DNA from: Candidatus Zixiibacteriota bacterium
GTDB taxonomy: Bacteria > Zixibacteria > MSB-5A5 > GN15 > FEB-12
DNA length: 64,000 nucleotides
Direction: 5' to 3'
Assembly (NCBI GenBank): GCA_029860345.1
Contig: JAOUBJ010000012.1
Coordinates: 1-64,000, forward strand
Shown here: piece after piece, positions 59,763-64,000 of the stretch
Layout: each line of letters begins with the position of its first letter
Numbering within the stretch: the first letter of the stretch is position 1
The notes under the pieces: generated by a model
What the model saw: the letters and a program-made list of their open reading frames with translations, nothing else
What the model was told of the DNA's origin: nothing
The model's database searches: none
Program-made: the position numbers and the translations under genes

Positions 59763-61022
59763 ATGATGAATAAGATAAAGACAGTTGCTCTGACAACCCT
59801 GACGCTCCTCGCTTTTGTGGGGACGCTTAAGGCACAAACCGACGCCGGCTGTGTAACCTCCGAGTGCCACGCCGAGATCGGAACCAAGGAATTCGTGCAT
59901 GGACCGGTAGGAGCCACAATCTGTACCGTTTGCCATGTTAAGCAGGGGGGTAAAGACCACAAGTTCAAACTCTACCTGGAGAAAGAAGAACTCTGCCTGG
60001 CCTGCCATGAGGCCAAGCGAGACATGATGCTGGAAGAGCACCTTCACACGCCACTGGTTGAGGGTAACTGCGTCGGTTGTCACGACCCACACCAGAGTGA
60101 CCACCGTTACACGCTGAAAGGTCGCGCCGCCGACCTCTGCTTTCAATGTCATGACCGCGCCAAGTTTACCGATGAACATGTGCACGGACCGGTAGCCGAG
60201 GGAGATTGCAATATCTGCCACAACCCCCACGCCTCACCCTATGAACAACAGTTGGTCGATCCGCCGGATCAGATTTGTTACCGATGTCACGCTGAAAAAA
60301 TCGAGGAGATGCAAAAACGACATGTCCATCCTCCGGCCGCCGAAAAATGTATCAACTGCCACGATCCGCATGCCGGCCCCGAGAAGAGTATGTTGGGCCA
60401 ACTCATGCCGGACTTGTGCTTTGGCTGTCACGGTGAAGTCGGTATCGAGGACGTGCCGCACCCGCCGGTGGCCCAGGGTCAGTGCGAATCATGCCACGAC
60501 CCGCACTCCTCGGATAACCCTCGTCTGTTCCTGAAGCCCGGAACCGAACTCTGTTTTTCGTGCCACACCGACCTGGGACAATATGTGGCCGACCAGAGCT
60601 ATCTGCACGGACCGGTCAAACAGGGAGACTGCAACGCCTGCCACGACCCGCACGGCAGTGATCACAGTCGTATCCTCAAGAAGTTTTTCCCCAAAGAGTT
60701 TTACATGCCGTACCAGACTGAGAACTATGCCCTCTGTTTCGAGTGTCACAACAAAACCGTAGCCCTGGACCCCAAGACCAAAAAGTTGACGGATTTCCGT
60801 GACGGCGAACGTAACCTGCACTTCGTCCATGTCAACAAAGATCCCAAGGGTCGCAGTTGCCGGTCATGCCATCAGGTCCACGCCACTGACCAACACAAAC
60901 ATATCAGGCGGTCCGTGCCGTTCGGTTCTATGGCTTGGGACCTGCCGGTAAAATACACCAAACTTGAGGATGGCGGCCGATGCGAGGTTGGCTGTCATGC
61001 TGTTAAGGAGTATCACCGTTGA
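59763..61022 (+). CDS. Multihaem c-type cytochrome with doubled CXXCH repeats (13-15 haems)
   Basis: Predicted 419-aa periplasmic cytochrome. A signal peptide (about 1-24, LKAQ) is followed by 13 canonical CXXCH motifs, one N-terminal C-x4-CH (CVTSECH) and one C-terminal C-x3-CH (CEVGCH). Most motifs alternate as LCFxCH ... HxPVxxGxCxxCHDPH, the doubled-CXXCH repeat, with conserved histidines (HGPV, HPPV) supplying distal ligands. GAGG lies 6 nt before the ATG. A TTGACA at 59701, 17 bp from a TAATAC, may be the promoter. It heads an operon with two TPR proteins, a LolA-like protein and another cytochrome, suggesting an extracytoplasmic electron conduit. Confidence 0.92.
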   Translation: MMNKIKTVALTTLTLLAFVGTLKAQTDAGCVTSECHAEIGTKEFVHGPVGATICTVCHVKQGGKDHKFKLYLEKEELCLACHEAKRDMMLEEHLHTPLVEGNCVGCHDPHQSDHRYTLKGRAADLCFQCHDRAKFTDEHVHGPVAEGDCNICHNPHASPYEQQLVDPPDQICYRCHAEKIEEMQKRHVHPPAAEKCINCHDPHAGPEKSMLGQLMPDLCFGCHGEVGIEDVPHPPVAQGQCESCHDPHSSDNPRLFLKPGTELCFSCHTDLGQYVADQSYLHGPVKQGDCNACHDPHGSDHSRILKKFFPKEFYMPYQTENYALCFECHNKTVALDPKTKKLTDFRDGERNLHFVHVNKDPKGRSCRSCHQVHATDQHKHIRRSVPFGSMAWDLPVKYTKLEDGGRCEVGCHAVKEYHR

Positions 61023-61561
61023 TGAACCGTTCAGTCGGTATCTGTATCATGTTTTTGGCGCTTCTGCTTGCGGCCGCTTTGCCCAAGAATACGAACGCCC
61101 AGGATGCCTCTGCCTCGGACGCCCGTGAAATCAAGAAACAGGTGCGCAAAATGCTGAAGAGTGGTACGGACTTTTTCGACGAAGGACTGGTCGACTCCGC
61201 CACAGCTCAGTTCCAGGGCGTCCTTGCGCTGGATTCGGTCAATCCTGATGCCTTTTACTACCTCGCCCGCGTAACTCTCACCCATGGTGACAGCGCGGCC
61301 ACCCTGGCCGATCTGAAAGAGGCCGTGGTTAAAGCGCCGCGCTCGTTTCGACTCAAGCGGTTTCTCGCCCGAATGCACCTGGCCCTGAACGAGCCGGCCG
61401 AGGCGCAGAAACTGGCCGAAGAGGTGTTGATGATCCGTCAGCGAGACGGCGAGGCTCTCTATCTGAAAGGTTGCGCCCTGCTTATGGCCGGAGATTCCGC
61501 ACAGGCGGTCCAGATACTGGGGCAGGCCCTGGAGATCACCGAAGCCAGGGGCAAGAAATAA
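61022..61561 (+). CDS. Periplasmic TPR protein
   Basis: Predicted 179-aa exported protein. A signal peptide (1-26, NTNAQ) precedes three TPR units (FFDEGLVDSATAQFQGVLALDSVNPDAFYYLARV; LALNEPAEAQKLAEEVLM; LLMAGDSAQAVQILGQALEI). Its ATG overlaps the cytochrome stop by one base, and a TTG three bases earlier would also work with the AGGAG upstream. It probably scaffolds assembly or the interaction of the cytochrome operon products. Confidence 0.85.
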   Translation: MNRSVGICIMFLALLLAAALPKNTNAQDASASDAREIKKQVRKMLKSGTDFFDEGLVDSATAQFQGVLALDSVNPDAFYYLARVTLTHGDSAATLADLKEAVVKAPRSFRLKRFLARMHLALNEPAEAQKLAEEVLMIRQRDGEALYLKGCALLMAGDSAQAVQILGQALEITEARGKK

Positions 61562-62679
61562 TGACGTTTTGGTGTTCCAGGACAGGCCGATGGTCTCTAT
61601 TAATTATGCTGGCCCTTATCTGTCTGTTTACGGCCCCGGCTGCCGCCGCCTTTCGCCATCTTACCGAGGGCATGGATGCACCCGACTTCACCGGCAAGGA
61701 TATCACCAGCGGCCAGAAAATAGAATTCAGCCGACTGATCAAAAGCAACCTGGTAATCGTGGTTTTCTGGTCGACCTGGTCGCCCCGTTCGCTGCAGCAA
61801 CTTACCGACCTGAAGGCTGTCCTGGCCAAGTATGAGGGCCATCCTGTCAAAGTTGTGGCCGTCAACGTCAACGCTCCCAAACTAACTCCCGCCTCCCGCG
61901 CCTTAATCGAAAAAACTGTCGTCGATCTGAACCTGCCCTTTGACGTTATCATTGATGACGGCCTCAAGATATTCTACAGTTATGGTGTGATCGCGGTACC
62001 CTCAACCGCCGTGGTCGATACATCCGGCGCTATACGCTATGGTCCCAGCGGCTACTCGCTGGCCACCAGGGACATTATAGTCGATTCTATTGAGATGTTT
62101 CTGGGACTCAGCCAACCTGACACGGTCATTACTTTCTTCCGTCGCTACCGCCCCACCCGGCGAGCCACCCGCTACTATAATATGGCTGTTAATCTCAAAC
62201 AGCGCGGGATGTTCGAACGGGCTCTGTCCAGCCTGGACTCGGCTCAAGTGTCCGACGCCAATTTTGCTGCCGTGCATTCTCTGCGCGGTCAGATTTATCT
62301 TCACCTGGACAAACTGCCCGAGGCTGCAGAAGCCTTCGAAGCCTCAATCCAACTCGATAGCGCTTCGGTCCCCACCTGGGCCGGTTGGGGACAGGCCCTG
62401 TTGAAATCAGGCCAGATCGAGGCGGCCAAGGAAAAACTAAACATGTCGCTATCTATTGAGGATACGTACACACCGGCTCTGATGGATCTGGGTCTGTGCT
62501 GGGCTGAGACTGACAGCCTGGATCATGCTATCGAGAATCTCGAAAGAGCGGCCGAGCTGAATCAGATGGACCCGCAGATTCACTATTACCTGGGTCGGCT
62601 CTACCAAAAAGCCGGGGACTCAGCCAAGACGATTCAATCATACGTGAAAGCGTTATCAATTCATTATCCGGGCGAGTAA
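61561..62679 (+). CDS. Thioredoxin-fold (cysteine-less) plus TPR protein
   Basis: Predicted 372-aa exported protein. A signal peptide (about 1-30) is followed by an AhpC/TlpA-like redoxin domain (MDAPDFTGKDITSGQKIEFSRL ... VIVVFWSTWSPRSLQQL ... GVIAVPSTAVVDTSG). The usual W-C-x-x-C active site reads W-S-P-R-S, so both redox cysteines are absent and thiol chemistry is impossible; the cis-proline (VPST) is kept. Four TPR units follow (about 210-370). The ATG overlaps the preceding stop by one base. A structural or ligand-binding role in the cytochrome operon is inferred. Confidence 0.85.
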   Translation: MTFWCSRTGRWSLLIMLALICLFTAPAAAAFRHLTEGMDAPDFTGKDITSGQKIEFSRLIKSNLVIVVFWSTWSPRSLQQLTDLKAVLAKYEGHPVKVVAVNVNAPKLTPASRALIEKTVVDLNLPFDVIIDDGLKIFYSYGVIAVPSTAVVDTSGAIRYGPSGYSLATRDIIVDSIEMFLGLSQPDTVITFFRRYRPTRRATRYYNMAVNLKQRGMFERALSSLDSAQVSDANFAAVHSLRGQIYLHLDKLPEAAEAFEASIQLDSASVPTWAGWGQALLKSGQIEAAKEKLNMSLSIEDTYTPALMDLGLCWAETDSLDHAIENLERAAELNQMDPQIHYYLGRLYQKAGDSAKTIQSYVKALSIHYPGE

Positions 62680-62697
62680 TCAAGGAGATGTACTGAT

Positions 62698-63633
62698 ATG
62701 GTACTCAGAAGAAATGCTGCAATGAATGACCTAAGTGACACCCGATCAAAAGGCAGGGTAGCCTGGACTTTTCAGGCCTTGATGTTTGGTCTTTTGTTGC
62801 TGGCTGCGGCTGGGGTTGTCGCCGATCCAACTGATCGCGGACTGGCCCCCCACGATACAACTAAAGCCAATCCTCCCCAAATCGGCGCTTACCACGGACA
62901 CCCTACGCCCACAGGACAAAAACTCAACTACGATTCCCTCTTTCGCAATGCAACCTCGTTCCGAGTAGCACCCAAAGCTCAGGCTCTCATCGACAATGTC
63001 ATGCTCAGGTATGGAGGCCGCTCAGAGCTTTCGAAACTGACTTCCCTCGCCCTTGAGTACGCACCTGAAGATGGTGCAGGCACAGGTGTAAAGGTTACCA
63101 AGGTGTGGAGTTCCGATCGTCGTCTGAAGTACTCCAAGCTCGCAGTCCAGCCTGTTTCACGGTTCCTGAACGGCCAGGAATGTTGGCTGATCGTCAAGGG
63201 GCAGGTCCAGCCCGCTTCGACGCAACGCTACGTTGCGGAGTTGTACAGCTACCTGGTTCTCGCATTGCCGCTGGCAATCGAGCAGGAGTCCTTTAACGGG
63301 ACCAGGCACGGCCTACGAGATGACGATTCTCTTGAATATCTCTATCTGCTTAAAACGGACAGCCTCATGATTGTCCTCGGAGTTGATACTGACGAGCACC
63401 TAATCAAGTCGGCCGAAGGAGTCGTTTACGGCGAAGGCAGCAGAACGATCTTCAAGAATCTGTTTTCAGATTTCAGAGAAGTCCAGGGCTATACTTTCCC
63501 CCACCGGATACACAATTTCTCAATGGGTTTGGATATGGGAGCGCTCATCTTGAAAGATGTCCAGATCAATCCCACTTTGCCGGAGAACCTGTTCCGGCCG
63601 AACAAGAAAATAGAGGCAGCTCATCCGCACTAG
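62698..63633 (+). CDS. Periplasmic LolA-like protein of unknown function
   Basis: Predicted 311-aa exported protein. The signal anchor lies at about 24-42, after a longer polar N-terminus. MLRYGGRSELSKLTSLALEY, YVAELYSYLVLALPLAIEQESF and FSDFREVQGYTFPHRIHNFSMG follow the strand-helix order of LolA/LolB-type or DUF6503-like outer-membrane lipoprotein-sorting folds. AAGGAG lies 10 nt upstream of the ATG. It is in the cytochrome operon 18 bp after the TPR-redoxin gene. The resemblance is by pattern only. Confidence 0.65.
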   Translation: MVLRRNAAMNDLSDTRSKGRVAWTFQALMFGLLLLAAAGVVADPTDRGLAPHDTTKANPPQIGAYHGHPTPTGQKLNYDSLFRNATSFRVAPKAQALIDNVMLRYGGRSELSKLTSLALEYAPEDGAGTGVKVTKVWSSDRRLKYSKLAVQPVSRFLNGQECWLIVKGQVQPASTQRYVAELYSYLVLALPLAIEQESFNGTRHGLRDDDSLEYLYLLKTDSLMIVLGVDTDEHLIKSAEGVVYGEGSRTIFKNLFSDFREVQGYTFPHRIHNFSMGLDMGALILKDVQINPTLPENLFRPNKKIEAAHPH

Positions 63634-63664
63634 GCAAAACTCGATGACGTGATAGTCGCTGACC

Positions 63665-64000
63665 ATGTCTGTTTCCACAAACACCCACCGCAAATGGTGG
63701 TTTGCCGTTCTGATTTGCCTGCTTGCGACAATTCCGGTCGAAATCACGCGAGCAGGCAAGAAAGATGACAAAGAGAAAACCTGCCCGGATTGCCACCCCA
63801 AGATCCACAAGGAAATGAAGGGGGAATTCAATCACAAGCCTTTTGACAAGCGAAACTGCGAAGCCTGCCACGCCGGCCACGGTTTTCGTAATAATCTGGT
63901 TCTTAACGGTTCTGTCATGGAAGTCTGTACTTCCTGCCACGAGACTATCGAAGACCTGCCTCAAGTCGGCTTGCACTACCCTATTCTTCAAGAGAACAGT
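63665..64000 (+). CDS. Multihaem cytochrome c, 5' part (runs off the window)
   Basis: Partial gene cut by the window edge after 112 codons, with no stop. A signal peptide (about 1-30, EITRAG) is followed by the haem motifs CPDCH, CEACH and CTSCH, with an intervening histidine-rich HKPFDKRNCEACHAGHG. It resembles NrfB/doubled-CXXCH or decahaem cytochromes and is the fifth gene of the cytochrome operon. The first in-frame stop upstream is at 63653, so the ATG at 63665 is the first possible ATG. Confidence 0.8.
   Translation, partial: MSVSTNTHRKWWFAVLICLLATIPVEITRAGKKDDKEKTCPDCHPKIHKEMKGEFNHKPFDKRNCEACHAGHGFRNNLVLNGSVMEVCTSCHETIEDLPQVGLHYPILQENS

Overview
This 64 kb window comes from an uncultured Gram-negative bacterium of the FCB type, most like candidate phylum Zixibacteria or a Calditrichota-like relative. 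The taxonomy is inference. The supporting signs are a C-terminal type IX-style sorting domain (NYPNPFNPST motif) on a large beta-helix protein, an IPTL-CTERM-like tail on a glycine-rich protein, dockerin-like doublets (DIADLVFLVDYMFSGG type) on secreted proteins, and a doubled-CXXCH multihaem cytochrome. TTG and GTG starts behind strong Shine-Dalgarno sequences are common. Many intergenic gaps hold dispersed palindromic repeats.

Layout. 0.3-16.5 kb: housekeeping and cell-envelope genes (methyltransferase, glycine-rich surface protein, cold-shock/DUF1294 protein, aldo/keto reductase, DUF5916 outer-membrane protein, acyltransferase, nitroreductase, VWA protein, APH-type phosphotransferase, propeller lipoprotein, beta-barrel). 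16.9-20.9 kb: a 37-aa basic protein, then a minus-strand operon of an ArsR-type regulator and four SRPBCC (AHSA1-type) proteins, with a promoter and overlapping operator-like dyad. 21-34 kb: secreted dockerin protein, ZupT, DUF1858 protein, a 1638-aa beta-helix surface protein, a DUF4405 membrane protein, a sensor-type propeller and an S41 peptidase. 34-38.5 kb: a GAF-AAA-Fis sigma-54 activator divergent from a flavodoxin/ferredoxin gene and a periplasmic rhodanese, with three matching inverted repeats and a near-consensus sigma-54 promoter between them.

38.5-44 kb: a hydrolase, an unknown cysteine-rich gene, a likely selenoprotein of the AhpD/carboxymuconolactone decarboxylase family (in-frame TGA in a C-x-x-U-x-x-x-H motif, with a SECIS-like hairpin), a decayed kinase fragment, a cupin, an MDR oxidoreductase, tmRNA and an unknown gene. 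44.3-51.2 kb: the most striking locus, a four-gene operon egtV-egtU-egtD plus a molybdopterin oxidoreductase fused to a cysteine desulfurase. That fusion has the domain order of the metallopterin-dependent ergothioneine synthase described from Caldithrix abyssi. Together these genes read as an oxygen-independent ergothioneine synthesis and transport module.

51.7-64 kb: a secreted propeller-dockerin protein, an ECF sigma factor with an anti-sigma/TPR partner, a 15-bp tandem repeat, a membrane protein, a zinc peptidase, and a plus-strand operon built around a 13-15-haem cytochrome, two TPR proteins (one with a thioredoxin fold lacking both active-site cysteines), a LolA-like periplasmic protein and a second cytochrome that runs off the window end.
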